The position numbers and the translations under genes were made by a program. From contig NC_006177.1 of the NCBI RefSeq assembly GCF_000009905.1, positions 3,420,595-3,484,594 on the forward strand: a DNA stretch of 64,000 bases, given 5' to 3'. The notes under the pieces are model-generated. The model saw only the letters and a program-made list of their open reading frames with translations, had not been told where the DNA came from and searched no databases. This document shows, in pieces, positions 25,618 to 34,684 of the stretch. The DNA is from Symbiobacterium thermophilum IAM 14863 (GTDB taxonomy: Bacteria > Bacillota > Sulfobacillia > Symbiobacteriales > Symbiobacteriaceae). Position 1 is the first letter of the stretch, and every line of letters begins with the position of its first letter.

Positions 25618-27267
25618 CTACCGGAGCAGCCGGGTGCGGTCGAGCATGGCGGCAAGGCGCGGCCCGAACCGGGGAATGGCCGCCACGTCCCGGCGGTACA
25701 CGCCGCCGGCCGCCAGGAGCGCCAGCCCGTAGACGGCGGCGCCGGCGGCGATGGCCAGGAGCACCCCCCCGTTGCCCGGCGGCAGGTACGGCTGGAGGAG
25801 GCGCAGCACGCCCACCATGGCGAGTGCGGCGCCCAGCGGCTTCCAGAGCATGCTGCGGGTGAGCATGGTCCGCCCCAGGAGCCGCTCCACCTCCACCAGG
25901 TTAAGCAGGGCGGCCACGCCGAAGCCGACGGCGGTGGCCCAGGCGGCCCCGGCGATGCCGTAAGGGCCTGTCCACCACGCGGTCAGCCCAATTTTGACTG
26001 CTGCGCCCAGGACGAAGTTGCGCACCGGCGCGCCGATGCGCCCCATGCCCTGCAGCACGCCCGAGGTCGTCTGCTGCAGCATGATCGGCAGCACGGACCA
26101 GGCCATCGCCTCCAGCGCCGGCCCGCCGGCCGGGAAACCGTAGATCAACCGGTAAATGCCCGGTGCCAGGGCCCAGATGCCCGCCTGCGCCGGGATGCCC
26201 AGCAGGAAGGTGATGCGGTACGCCTGCCGGGCCTTCAAGCGGGCCTCGGCGGTACGGCCCAGGGCGGCCGAGCCGGCCAGGGCGGGCAGCACGGCGGTGT
26301 ACACCGCGGTGGAGACGATGGCCGGCAGGTTGACGATCATGAACACATTGGTCAGCAACCCATACTGCTCCTGGGCATCCACGCCGGTGACGCCTGTGGC
26401 GGCGAGCGTGCGGAAGACGAACAGCGCGTCGGCCATCATCATCAGCGGCACGACCGCCCCGACCACGGTGATGGGCGCGGCCACGGCGAAGATGCGGCCG
26501 TACAGCCGCAGGCCCCGGGGCAGCCGGCGTTTCACGGCGCGGTCAGGGGCAGGCCCGGCCAGGACACCCGGCCCCTGCGCGGCCGCCTGCTCAGCCTGCC
26601 ACAGCGCCCCGCCCCGGCGGGCGGCCAGGATAAGCATGTAGATCAGGGCCGCGGCGGCCCCGAACACGTCCCCCAGGTTGAACCCCGCAGCCCCCAGCGG
26701 CACCGACACCCGGACCAGCGCCCAGGTGAGCGCGGCGCCTGCGCCGACGCGCACCACCTGCTCCACGATCTGCGAGACGGCGGTGGGGGTCATCTCCTGG
26801 AACCCCTGGAAGAGTCCGCGATAAGCGGCCAGCACGGAGGTGAGCAGGAGGGCGGGGGCCATCGCCCGGAACCCGTGGGCGGCCTCCAGCACCTCCGGCG
26901 AGATCGCCCGGGCGATCCACGGCGCCCCGAAGTAGAAGCCCAGGGCCCCGACCAGGCCCAGGCCGGTCATCAACGCCAGGGAGGATCGGAACACCCGCCG
27001 GGCGCCATGGGCATCGCCCAGGGCCATCTGCTCGGCCACCAACCGGGCGATGCCCACGTTCAGGCCGACGGACGTGAACGAGAGGACGATCTGGTAGGCC
27101 GTGACCGGCACCTGAGTCAGTCCCAGGCCCACCGCCCCGCCGCGCCCGTCGAAGGGGGCGAAGATGCGGGCGACGACCGGCTTGTACAGGAGGCCGAGCA
27201 GCCGGGTGATCAGCGTAGCCAGGGTGAGAACGAACGCACCCCGCAGAAACGACTCGCCTTCGCGCAC
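25618..27267 (-). CDS. SpoVB/MurJ-like polysaccharide flippase, copy 1
   Basis: 549 residues from GTG 27267, seven bases after GGGGGAGG; the nearby ATG 27273 is too close to that site. The fold is the same as the following gene, with EGESFLRGAFVLTLATLITRL at the start and QQTTSGVLQGMGR near the C-terminal third. A tandem duplication is evident from the shared motifs and equal length. Either copy could be the sporulation-specific flippase; the other may serve vegetative wall synthesis. Confidence 0.87.
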   Translation of the reverse strand: MREGESFLRGAFVLTLATLITRLLGLLYKPVVARIFAPFDGRGGAVGLGLTQVPVTAYQIVLSFTSVGLNVGIARLVAEQMALGDAHGARRVFRSSLALMTGLGLVGALGFYFGAPWIARAISPEVLEAAHGFRAMAPALLLTSVLAAYRGLFQGFQEMTPTAVSQIVEQVVRVGAGAALTWALVRVSVPLGAAGFNLGDVFGAAAALIYMLILAARRGGALWQAEQAAAQGPGVLAGPAPDRAVKRRLPRGLRLYGRIFAVAAPITVVGAVVPLMMMADALFVFRTLAATGVTGVDAQEQYGLLTNVFMIVNLPAIVSTAVYTAVLPALAGSAALGRTAEARLKARQAYRITFLLGIPAQAGIWALAPGIYRLIYGFPAGGPALEAMAWSVLPIMLQQTTSGVLQGMGRIGAPVRNFVLGAAVKIGLTAWWTGPYGIAGAAWATAVGFGVAALLNLVEVERLLGRTMLTRSMLWKPLGAALAMVGVLRLLQPYLPPGNGGVLLAIAAGAAVYGLALLAAGGVYRRDVAAIPRFGPRLAAMLDRTRLLR

Positions 27268-27364
27268 CTGCATGCCTCCCCCTGTTCTGCCGGTGAGACT
27301 GATCAATCTTACCTATGGTATCTCACCGAATTGCCGCCGTAAAGGGCAGCGGCGCAAGAGAAAG

Positions 27365-27397
27365 GCGTTCAGGAGCAGCCGGACTGCTCCTGAACGC
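27365..27397 (-). terminator. intrinsic terminator of spoVT
   Basis: Perfect 13-bp stem (27365-27377 with 27385-27397), seven-base loop, followed on the minus strand by CTTTCTCTTG. Confidence 0.88.
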
Positions 27398-27411
27398 GCT
27401 CGGGATTCCTG

Positions 27412-27972
27412 CTATTGCTCCATCTGTTTAGCGAGAAAACCAGCGGCAGTCTCCGCAAGTTTGATCTCGGTCTCCGTCATGACCGCATCGGCCTCCCGCG
27501 AGCAGATGATCACGGCGCCGATGGGGTCACCTCCGGCCACGATGGGAGCGACTACGTACACCGGGATGCGGTTCTCGTCCTCGTCGTCGCCGATGATGGT
27601 TCCCCGCTGCCTGGTCTCGCCCGCACGGGAGACCACGATCGACCGGCGCTCCTCCATGGCACGTTCCACAATCGAACCGATGGGCTTGTTGAGGAATTCC
27701 TTCTTCGGCGCTCCGGCTACGGCGATAATCGTGTCCCGGTCGGCGATCAGTGCAGTATGCCCGATAGCCTCGTAGAGAGAGTCGGCGTACTCCTTGGCGA
27801 ACTCCCCCAGCTCCCCGATCGGCGAGTACTTCTTGAGGATCACTTCGCCATCCCGGTCGACGAAGATCTCGAGGGGGTCGCCTTCCCGGATCCGAAGGGT
27901 TCTACGGATCTCCTTGGGGATGACAACCCGGCCCAGGTCATCGATTCGTCGGACTATGCCTGTGGCCTTCAA
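27412..27972 (-). CDS. spoVT: stage V sporulation protein T (AbrB-family regulator)
   Basis: 186 residues from TTG 27972, with GGAGGG six to seven bases upstream, so the protein begins KATGIVRRIDDLGRVVIP as in known SpoVT. An N-terminal AbrB swapped-hairpin DNA-binding domain is followed by a GAF-like ligand domain (about residues 55-180). SpoVT is the forespore regulator that modulates sigma-G genes. It lies between mfd and the flippases, as in B. subtilis. Confidence 0.95.
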   Translation of the reverse strand: MKATGIVRRIDDLGRVVIPKEIRRTLRIREGDPLEIFVDRDGEVILKKYSPIGELGEFAKEYADSLYEAIGHTALIADRDTIIAVAGAPKKEFLNKPIGSIVERAMEERRSIVVSRAGETRQRGTIIGDDEDENRIPVYVVAPIVAGGDPIGAVIICSREADAVMTETEIKLAETAAGFLAKQMEQ

Positions 27973-28016
27973 GTACAACCCTCCTCTGTAGGCAGCGACT
28001 TCGGCTCGACTGCCGA

Positions 28017-28048
28017 TAGTATACGGCACCCCTTCCAACCCCTATTCA
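28017..28048 (-). promoter_or_regulatory. candidate sigma-G promoter of spoVT
   Basis: On the minus strand TGAATA (28043-28048) is followed, after 19 bases, by TATACTA (28017-28023). This resembles the sigma-G consensus but with a spacer one base longer than usual. spoVT is sigma-G controlled in B. subtilis. Confidence 0.4.
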
Positions 28049-28133
28049 CATTTTGGCAGCCCGCCCCCTCGGGGCGTTCCGGTGACAGTATATGCAAGAA
28101 GTGGAATCACAGGCATCTCCTGCGCAGACAAGA

Positions 28134-28164
28134 GCGGCACCCACCGGGTACCGGCGGGTGCCGC
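28134..28164 (-). terminator. hairpin after mfd
   Basis: Nine-bp outer stem GCGGCACCC/GGGTGCCGC, one mismatch, then a four-bp inner stem, 22 bases beyond the mfd stop; followed on minus by TCTTGTC. Confidence 0.75.
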
Positions 28165-28185
28165 AAGGTCTGGGAAAAACCCGCG

Positions 28186-31100
28186 TCACCGGGCTGCGGT
28201 CTGCGCGACCTCCGCGTGCAGCTGCTCCAAAAGCAGCAGCAGCGTACGCAGCAGCGACCGGGCGTCCAGGCCGCCCACCTTGACCGTGAAGCTGGTCCCG
28301 CCGCGGGTGCGCGGGGTCTCGATGCGCCCCCGGAACTCCGGCCTGCGGTTCAGCAGGGCCAGCCGGTCGAAGGGCACCGCGCGGGCCGCGGAGGGCAGGA
28401 ACTTCACCGTCACCCGGTCCCGCATCTGCGCGATGGAGGTGATGCCCAGCCGGTTGCAGTGGACCCGCAGCCGGGCGATGTCCAGCAGGTTCTTCACCGG
28501 GTCCGGCAGCGAGCCGAAGCGGTCCACCAGCTCGTCCGCGACGTCCTCGACGTCGGCCATGGAGCGGATGGCGATGATCCGCTTGTAGGCGTCGATCTTC
28601 TGCCGGGCGTCGGGCACGTACTGGTCCGAGATGAAGGCGTCCACCTGCAGCTCGATGTTGGGCTGGATCTCGGGCTCGGGCGCCGGCTCTCCCTTCAGCT
28701 CCCGTACGGCCTCTTCCAGGAGCTGGCAGTAGAGGTCGAAGCCGACGCTGACGATGAAACCGTGCTGCTCCGGCCCGAGGATGTTGCCTGCGCCGCGGAT
28801 CTCCAGGTCCCGCATCGCGATCTTGAACCCCGAGCCCAGCTCGGTGAAGTCCTTGATCGCCCGCAGCCGCTTCTCCGAGGCCTCGGTGAGAACCTTGTCC
28901 CGCCGGTAGAGGAAGTAAGCGTACGCCAGCCGGTTGGAGCGGCCCACGCGGCCCCGGAGCTGGTACAGCTGGCTCAGCCCCAGGTGATCGGCGTCCTCGA
29001 CGATGATGGTGTTCACCTGCGGCATGTCGATGCCGTTCTCGATGATGGTCGTGGCCACCAGCACGTCGTACTCGCCGTCCATGAAGTCCAGCACGATCTT
29101 CTCGAGCCGATCCTCCGACATCTGCCCGTGGGCCACCGCGATGCGCGCCTCGGGGACCAGCCGGTGCAGCCGGGCGGCCACGTCGTCGAGCGTCTGGATG
29201 CGGTTGTGGACGTAGAAGACCTGCCCGCCCCGGGACAGCTCCCGCCCGATCGCGTCCTGCACCAGGGCGTCGTCGTACTCCGCGACAAAGGTTTCCACCG
29301 GATACCGGTCCTCCGGCGGCGTCGTGATGATCGACATGTCCCGCAGCCCCACCATCGCCATGTGCAGGGTGCGGGGAATGGGCGTGGCGGAGAGCGTGAG
29401 CACGTCGACGTTGGCCCGAAGCTGCTTGATGCGCTCCTTGTGCGCCACGCCGAAGCGCTGCTCCTCGTCCACGATCAGCAGGCCCAGGTCCTTGAACTTC
29501 ACGTCGTCCGAGAGCAGCCGGTGCGTCCCGATCACCACGTCGATGGTGCCTTCGGCCAGCCCGCGGATGATCTCGGCCTGCTCCTTCGGGCTCTTGAACC
29601 GGTTGAGCACCGCCAGGTTGATAGGAAAGCCCTCCATGCGGCTCTTGCAGGTGGCGTAGTGCTGCTGCGCCAGGATCGTCGTCGGCACCAGGATGGCCAC
29701 CTGCTTGCCGGCCGTCGCAGCCTTGAACGCCGCCCGCAGGGCCACCTCGGTCTTGCCGTAGCCCACATCGCCCAGGAGCAGCCGGTCCATGGGCCGCGCC
29801 TTCTCCATATCCGCCTTGATCTCGGCGATGGCGGTGAGCTGGTCCGGCGTCTCCTCGTAGGGGAAGGCGTCCTCAAATTCCCGCTGCCACGGGGTGTCGG
29901 GCGGGAAGGCCGTGCCCGGCAGCGTCTCCCGCAGGGCGGCCAGCCGGAGCAGCTCCGCGGCCATCTCCCGGATTGACTCCTTGACCCGGCTCTTGACCTT
30001 CGCCCACTCGCCGCCGCCCAACCGGTTGAGCCTCGGCTCGTGGCCCTCGGCGCCGATGTACTTCTGGATCTGGTCGACCTGCTCCGTGGGGATCTTCAGC
30101 CGGTCGGAACCCTCGTACTGGATGACCAGGTAGTCCCGGGTCACGCCCAGAATTGTCTCGGAGCGGACCCCCAGGTACCGCCCGATGCCATGGGTGGCGT
30201 GGACCACGTAGTCGCCCACCTGCAGGTCCTGGTAGCTGGCGATGCGCGCGCCCTGCCGCCCGGTCGCCCCGGCGGTCCCGTGGACCCCGCCCCGGCGGCG
30301 CCGCCGCTGGCGGCCCTGGATCTCCCGGTCGGTGACCACCACCAGCCGCTGCCCCGGCCACTGGAAGCCTCCCTCCAGGCTCCCCAGGCCCACCCAGACT
30401 CCGCCGGGCGGCGGCACGGCCACCGGCGAACCGGCGGCGCCGGCGCCGCTCTCCATCTCTGCCTCCTGCAGCAACTCCCGGATGCGCCGCTGCCGGTCTT
30501 CCGTGCCAACGAGGATCACGATGCGGAAGCCCTGCTTCTTCCAGCGCCGCAGCTCCTCCGCAAAGAGCGGCCACTGGCCGTGGAACTCCTGGACGGTGGT
30601 GGCCGACAGGCCCACCTCGTTGGCGGGCCGGATGCCGGGGATGCCCCGGCCCAGGGCGCTGAAGTAGATGGCGCTCCCCTGGCGGCACCGCTGGAAGAGC
30701 TCCTGGTAGCCGATGTACAGCCCGAGCTGGCCCGGCAGCAGGTGTCCGCGCTCCATCATCGCCGCCTGCCGGTCGGCCTCCCGGCCTTCGGCCTCCACGC
30801 TCGCGTCGCGGATGCGGGCCGGCTCGTCCACGAGGATCAGCGGACGCTCCGGGAAATAGTCGATCAGGGTCTCCAGCTGGTCGTAGAAGAAGGTGGCGTA
30901 CTGCTCCAGCCCGGGGAAGTAAATCTGCTCCTGCAGCCTGGCCAGGTGGCCCTCGACGCGCTCCTCCAGCTTCTGCGCCGCGTCCACCGCGTCCAGCGGC
31001 AGGCTGGGAACATCCTTGCGCCGGCGGCGCCCGCGCCCTGCCCGTCCCTTTCCTACCTCGCCGTCCGCCGCGCCGCCCGCCTCCGCTCCGGCGGCCTCCA

Positions 31101-31917
31101 CCCGGGCCTCCCCGGCCCGGGCTGCCGCCTCGCGCACCTGGATGCGCCGGAGCCGGGCGACGGTCTCCGCGAGGTCCCTGCGGATGCGCGCGATGGCCGG
31201 CTCGAGCCCGTCCTCGGGCAGGATGAACTCCCGGGCCGGGCCCACCGAGAGCGCGTCCACCTGCTCCACCGTCCGCTGGGTCGCCGGGTCGAAGCGCCGG
31301 ATCTCCTCGATCTCGTCCCCCCAGAAGGCCACGCGCAGGGGGTACTCAGCGGCCAGGGGGAAGAGGTCGACGATCTCGCCGCGCACGGCAACGTGCCCTT
31401 TCGACTCGACCATGTCCACCCGTTCGTACCCCTGCCGCACGAGGCGCGCGACCAGCTCGTCCCGCCCAATCGCCTGCCCGGGCCTGAGCGTGAGCAGCGA
31501 CCGGCGGAACACCGCGGAAGGCGTCAGCCCCCGGTAGAGCGCCGCGGCCGGCGCCACCACGATGAGGCTCTCGCCCCGGGCCAGCCGCTCCAGCACCGAC
31601 AGCCGCTGGCCGATCACCTCGGGCGAATGCGCCATCACCTCAAAGGGCAGGTATTCCATCGGCGGGAAGAGCGCCACGTCCTGACCCGGAAGCCAGGTCT
31701 CCAGGTCCTCGCGGAACTGCTCCGCCTGCTGGATTGTCGCGGTGATCACCAGCGCGGGCCGGCCCGTCCGCTCGCGCAGCGCCGCCAGGAACGCGCTCTT
31801 CAGCGAGCCGGCCACGCCGTATACCATCTGTTCCGCAAAGCCTCGCCTCATCCCGTCGTAGAGCGAGCTGAACTCCGCCGAGGCCTGAAGAACCTGAAGC
31901 AGCGTCTCACTGGACAT
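28186..31917 (-). CDS. mfd: transcription-repair coupling factor Mfd
   Basis: 1243 residues from ATG 31917, with GGGAGG upstream; the frame stays open further upstream but only that start fits the family. Order: UvrB-homology N-terminus (FPPMEYLPFE), a variable region containing a Lys/Arg-rich KGRAGRGRRRRKD loop at about residues 290-310, the RNA-polymerase-interacting domain (VGDYVVHATHGIGRYLGV), RecG-like helicase motifs (LLLGDVGYGKTEVALRAAF, DEEQRFGV, SATPIPRTL) and a C-terminal TRCF domain. It removes stalled RNA polymerase and recruits UvrA to lesions. Basic insertion in the N-terminal half is more pronounced than I expect for the family. Confidence 0.97.
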   Translation of the reverse strand: MSSETLLQVLQASAEFSSLYDGMRRGFAEQMVYGVAGSLKSAFLAALRERTGRPALVITATIQQAEQFREDLETWLPGQDVALFPPMEYLPFEVMAHSPEVIGQRLSVLERLARGESLIVVAPAAALYRGLTPSAVFRRSLLTLRPGQAIGRDELVARLVRQGYERVDMVESKGHVAVRGEIVDLFPLAAEYPLRVAFWGDEIEEIRRFDPATQRTVEQVDALSVGPAREFILPEDGLEPAIARIRRDLAETVARLRRIQVREAAARAGEARVEAAGAEAGGAADGEVGKGRAGRGRRRRKDVPSLPLDAVDAAQKLEERVEGHLARLQEQIYFPGLEQYATFFYDQLETLIDYFPERPLILVDEPARIRDASVEAEGREADRQAAMMERGHLLPGQLGLYIGYQELFQRCRQGSAIYFSALGRGIPGIRPANEVGLSATTVQEFHGQWPLFAEELRRWKKQGFRIVILVGTEDRQRRIRELLQEAEMESGAGAAGSPVAVPPPGGVWVGLGSLEGGFQWPGQRLVVVTDREIQGRQRRRRRGGVHGTAGATGRQGARIASYQDLQVGDYVVHATHGIGRYLGVRSETILGVTRDYLVIQYEGSDRLKIPTEQVDQIQKYIGAEGHEPRLNRLGGGEWAKVKSRVKESIREMAAELLRLAALRETLPGTAFPPDTPWQREFEDAFPYEETPDQLTAIAEIKADMEKARPMDRLLLGDVGYGKTEVALRAAFKAATAGKQVAILVPTTILAQQHYATCKSRMEGFPINLAVLNRFKSPKEQAEIIRGLAEGTIDVVIGTHRLLSDDVKFKDLGLLIVDEEQRFGVAHKERIKQLRANVDVLTLSATPIPRTLHMAMVGLRDMSIITTPPEDRYPVETFVAEYDDALVQDAIGRELSRGGQVFYVHNRIQTLDDVAARLHRLVPEARIAVAHGQMSEDRLEKIVLDFMDGEYDVLVATTIIENGIDMPQVNTIIVEDADHLGLSQLYQLRGRVGRSNRLAYAYFLYRRDKVLTEASEKRLRAIKDFTELGSGFKIAMRDLEIRGAGNILGPEQHGFIVSVGFDLYCQLLEEAVRELKGEPAPEPEIQPNIELQVDAFISDQYVPDARQKIDAYKRIIAIRSMADVEDVADELVDRFGSLPDPVKNLLDIARLRVHCNRLGITSIAQMRDRVTVKFLPSAARAVPFDRLALLNRRPEFRGRIETPRTRGGTSFTVKVGGLDARSLLRTLLLLLEQLHAEVAQTAAR

Positions 31918-32077
31918 AGGGAAACCTCCCGTGAACGGCCGCCCGCGCTCACCCGGCTTCCGCCCTGCAGCATGCGGGTGCACGGCGCGGCCGATGAGGG
32001 CTTCGGCCCCGCGCAGGGGGCTGAAGCCCGGATCACACTGTGCGGAAGTCTGGCCCCCGGCACAGCACGGTATGCGT

Positions 32078-32557
32078 CTAACGCGTCCGGACCTCGTCCG
32101 GCACCGGCGAGGCCTGCTCTGTCGGTCGCAGCCAGGCGCGCGCCGCCAACCAGCCGAACAGGGCAGCCGCGGCCAGCCGGATGGCCAGGAGCAGGAGGCC
32201 GTTGGCCCCCGCGGCGGCAAACAGCACCGTCTCCTCAAAGATGGCGTGGCAGATGCCCAGGAAGACGCACATCACCGTCAGCTCGTCCCGGGTCAGCCGG
32301 CCCTCCCGCGCGGTCTGGATCAGGACGCCGGCTCCGTAGGTGAGGCCGATCCCCAGCCCGGCGGCCATGGGCACGCCGGCCTCTCCCGGCAGCCTGAGGG
32401 GCCGCAGCACCGGGGCCATGTACCGGGAGGCGCGGCCGAGCCAGCCGGCGTCCTTCAGGATCTGGATGCCGATGAACAGCAGGATCAGCCACCAGAGCCC
32501 GGCCACCTGCCGGACGCCGGTGAGCAGCCCTTCCCAAAGCCACCACAGCCACATCAT
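32078..32557 (-). CDS. nucleoside-recognition (Gate) domain membrane protein, SpmB-like
   Basis: 159 residues from ATG 32557, overlapping the preceding gene by four bases. Four hydrophobic helices with Gate-domain motifs: LKDAGWLG, MAAGLGIGLTYGAGVLIQ and CHAIFEETVLF. The paired Gate proteins resemble SpmA/SpmB, needed for spore core dehydration in Bacilli, but also other two-part nucleoside-recognition transporters. Located between mfd and pth, where B. subtilis has fin. Confidence 0.75.
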   Translation of the reverse strand: MMWLWWLWEGLLTGVRQVAGLWWLILLFIGIQILKDAGWLGRASRYMAPVLRPLRLPGEAGVPMAAGLGIGLTYGAGVLIQTAREGRLTRDELTVMCVFLGICHAIFEETVLFAAAGANGLLLLAIRLAAAALFGWLAARAWLRPTEQASPVPDEVRTR

Positions 32558-32991
32558 GACGCTCCCGCCCCCGGCAGCAGCCAGTTCAGCAGGAGCGCGA
32601 CGACCACCATGGCGACGGTGCGGGCCAGGAGCACCCATCCGGCCCGGGCCCCGGTCTTCGCCACGAGGGCGGTCTCCGATATGGCTGCGTGGTTGATCAT
32701 CATCATCGCGGCGAGGATCGTCGTCTCCCGGGCCGGCAGCCCCAGGGCTACCGTCACGCCCAGGCCGGCGTAAATGGTGGAGAGGTTGGCCGAGACGAGG
32801 GCGAGGGCGGCCTCGCCGGGCAGGCCGAAGATCCCCATCACCGGCCCGAGCCAGTCCGAGATGCGGTCCAACCAGCCGCTCTGCTCCAGCACGTGAATGA
32901 GCATGACGGCGGGCACGATCACCTTGGCCAGCTCCCACAGCACCAGGAGGCCGGCCCGGGTTCCCTGCTTGACCGATGCCGCCAGATCCAC
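32554..32991 (-). CDS. nucleoside-recognition (Gate) domain membrane protein, SpmA-like
   Basis: 145 residues from GTG 32991, after GAGAGGG. Helices contain VIVPAVMLIHVLEQSGW, GEAALALVSANLSTIYAG and MMMINHAAISETALV, matching the Gate fold. Its stop overlaps the start of the SpmB-like gene, so the two are probably made together and form a heteromeric membrane complex. Sporulation function is inferred from the paired arrangement, not demonstrated. Confidence 0.75.
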   Translation of the reverse strand: MDLAASVKQGTRAGLLVLWELAKVIVPAVMLIHVLEQSGWLDRISDWLGPVMGIFGLPGEAALALVSANLSTIYAGLGVTVALGLPARETTILAAMMMINHAAISETALVAKTGARAGWVLLARTVAMVVVALLLNWLLPGAGAS

Positions 32992-33018
32992 CGCGAATCC
33001 CTCTCTCGCTATGCCTCA

Positions 33019-33588
33019 CTATGTATTGTAACGGTTCATCGCCGCCAGGATGCCCTCGGTGAGGAAGCACTCCACCGCCTCCACCGCCCGCGGCAGCGCG
33101 GCGGCCACCGCCGCGGCGTCGTCGGGGCCGAACGGCGCCAGTACCCAGTCGATAACCTCCCAGCCGGGCGCCGGCCGGCCGATCCCGATCCGGAGGCGGG
33201 GAAACTCCGCCGTGCCCAGCTCCGCGATGACCGATTTCACGCCGTTGTGGCCGCCCGCGCTCCCTTTCGCGCGCAGCCGCAGCCGCCCCGGTTCCAGATC
33301 CAGATCGTCGAACAGGACCAGGATGTCGGCGGGGGCAATGCGATAGAAGCGGGCGGCCTGGGCCACCGACCGTCCGCTGAGGTTCATGTAGGTGAGCGGT
33401 TTGAGCAGGATCACCTTCTCGGCCTCCGCTCCCCACCGCAGTTCGCCGTACAGCCCTTCAAAGCCGCGCTGCTCGATCGCCACCCCGTGTTTGCGGGCGA
33501 ACGCGTCCAGCAGCATCCAGCCGGCGTTGTGGCGGGTGGCGGCGTACCGGGGCCCGGGGTTGCCGAGGCCGACGATGAGCTTGGCCAT
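33019..33588 (-). CDS. pth: peptidyl-tRNA hydrolase
   Basis: 189 residues from ATG 33588. GLGNPGPRYAATRHNAGW contains the catalytic histidine (HNAG); the substrate-binding YMNLSG and GSAGGHNG motifs are intact. It cleaves peptidyl-tRNA that falls off ribosomes. It lies between prs and mfd, as in B. subtilis. Confidence 0.97.
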   Translation of the reverse strand: MAKLIVGLGNPGPRYAATRHNAGWMLLDAFARKHGVAIEQRGFEGLYGELRWGAEAEKVILLKPLTYMNLSGRSVAQAARFYRIAPADILVLFDDLDLEPGRLRLRAKGSAGGHNGVKSVIAELGTAEFPRLRIGIGRPAPGWEVIDWVLAPFGPDDAAAVAAALPRAVEAVECFLTEGILAAMNRYNT

Positions 33589-33673
33589 TGCGCACACGAT
33601 CTCCTTGTGCAGGGGTCGACAGGGTCTACTTTACCATAGTCCCGGACCGCGGAAAACGGCGGACCAGAACGCA

Positions 33674-33703
33674 GCGGCACCCCGGAACGCGCCGGGATGC
33701 CGC
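33674..33703 (-). terminator. hairpin after prs
   Basis: 12-bp stem with one non-canonical pair (33674-33685 with 33692-33703), 14 bases after the prs stop on the minus strand. Confidence 0.7.
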
Positions 33704-33716
33704 GGAGGGCCGGGTC

Positions 33717-34682
33717 TCAGAGCCTGGGCTCCTCTTCAAAGATCTTTGAGACGGAGAGGTCTTCGTGAATGCGGATGATGGCCTTGCCGAGGAGCGGCGC
33801 CACCGACACCACGCGCAGCTTGCCGCCCATCTTGTCGGCGTCCACCGGGATGGTATCGGTCACGACAATCTCCTTGATGGGGCTGGCCGCCAGCCGCTCG
33901 TACGCCGGCCCGCTGAACACGGGGTGCGTACAGGCGGCGTAGACCTCGGTGGCCCCCCGTTCCAGCAGCGCCTCGGCGCCCTTCACGATCGTTCCGGCGG
34001 TGTCGATGAGGTCGTCCACCAGGATCGCCGTCTTTCCCTCCACGTCACCGATGATGTTCATCACCTCGGCGACATTGGGCTCCGGCCGCCGCTTGTCGAT
34101 GATCGCCAGCCCGACCCCCAGCCGCTCCGCCAGGTCCCGGGCGCGGGGCACGCCGCCCGTATCCGGCGACACGACCACCGCGTTCTGCAGCCCCTTCTGC
34201 CGGAAGTAGTTCGCGATCAGGGGGCCGGCGTGCAGGTGGTCCACCGGCGTGTCGAAGAAGCCCTGGATCTGCGCCGCGTGCAGGTCGATGGTGAGGAGGC
34301 GCCGGAAGCCGGCGGTCGTGATCAGGTTCGCCAGCAGCTTGGCCGTGATGGGCTCGCGCCCCCTGGCCTTGCGATCCTGCCGGGCGTAGGGAAAATGAGG
34401 CACCACCGCGGTGATCCGGCGGGCGCTCGCCCGCCGGAGAGCGTCGCCGATGACCAGCAGCTCCATGACGTTCTCGTTGACCGGATGGACCCCCGACTGG
34501 ATGACAAAGCAGTCGGTGCCCCGCACCGATTCGTTGATGTCGACCCGGATCTCCCCGTTGGAGAAGCGGCCGACGTTCATGTTGCCGAGGCTGATCCCCA
34601 TGTGGTCCGCAATCGCCCTGGCCAGGGGGAGGTTCGCGTTCCCGGAAAAGATTTTCAGCTTGCGATCCTGGTAAGGTACCAC
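33717..34682 (-). CDS. prs: ribose-phosphate pyrophosphokinase
   Basis: 321 residues from GTG 34682, whose ribosome site GGAGGG lies inside the end of glmU. Motifs: [12 protein letters not shown] near the N-terminus, the ATP-binding [16 protein letters not shown], and the PRPP loop [10 protein letters not shown]. It makes PRPP for purine, pyrimidine, His and Trp synthesis. Starts two bases after the glmU TAG stop, so the pair is coupled. Confidence 0.97.
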   Translation of the reverse strand: MVPYQDRKLKIFSGNANLPLARAIADHMGISLGNMNVGRFSNGEIRVDINESVRGTDCFVIQSGVHPVNENVMELLVIGDALRRASARRITAVVPHFPYARQDRKARGREPITAKLLANLITTAGFRRLLTIDLHAAQIQGFFDTPVDHLHAGPLIANYFRQKGLQNAVVVSPDTGGVPRARDLAERLGVGLAIIDKRRPEPNVAEVMNIIGDVEGKTAILVDDLIDTAGTIVKGAEALLERGATEVYAACTHPVFSGPAYERLAASPIKEIVVTDTIPVDADKMGGKLRVVSVAPLLGKAIIRIHEDLSVSKIFEEEPRL

Positions 34683-34684
34683 GG

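Noticed and set aside
27415-29976. Long open frame on the plus strand opposite mfd and spoVT
   Set aside because: GC-rich codon bias opens antisense frames. Its translation is His/Asp/Arg-rich with no family resemblance, while mfd on the other strand is complete.
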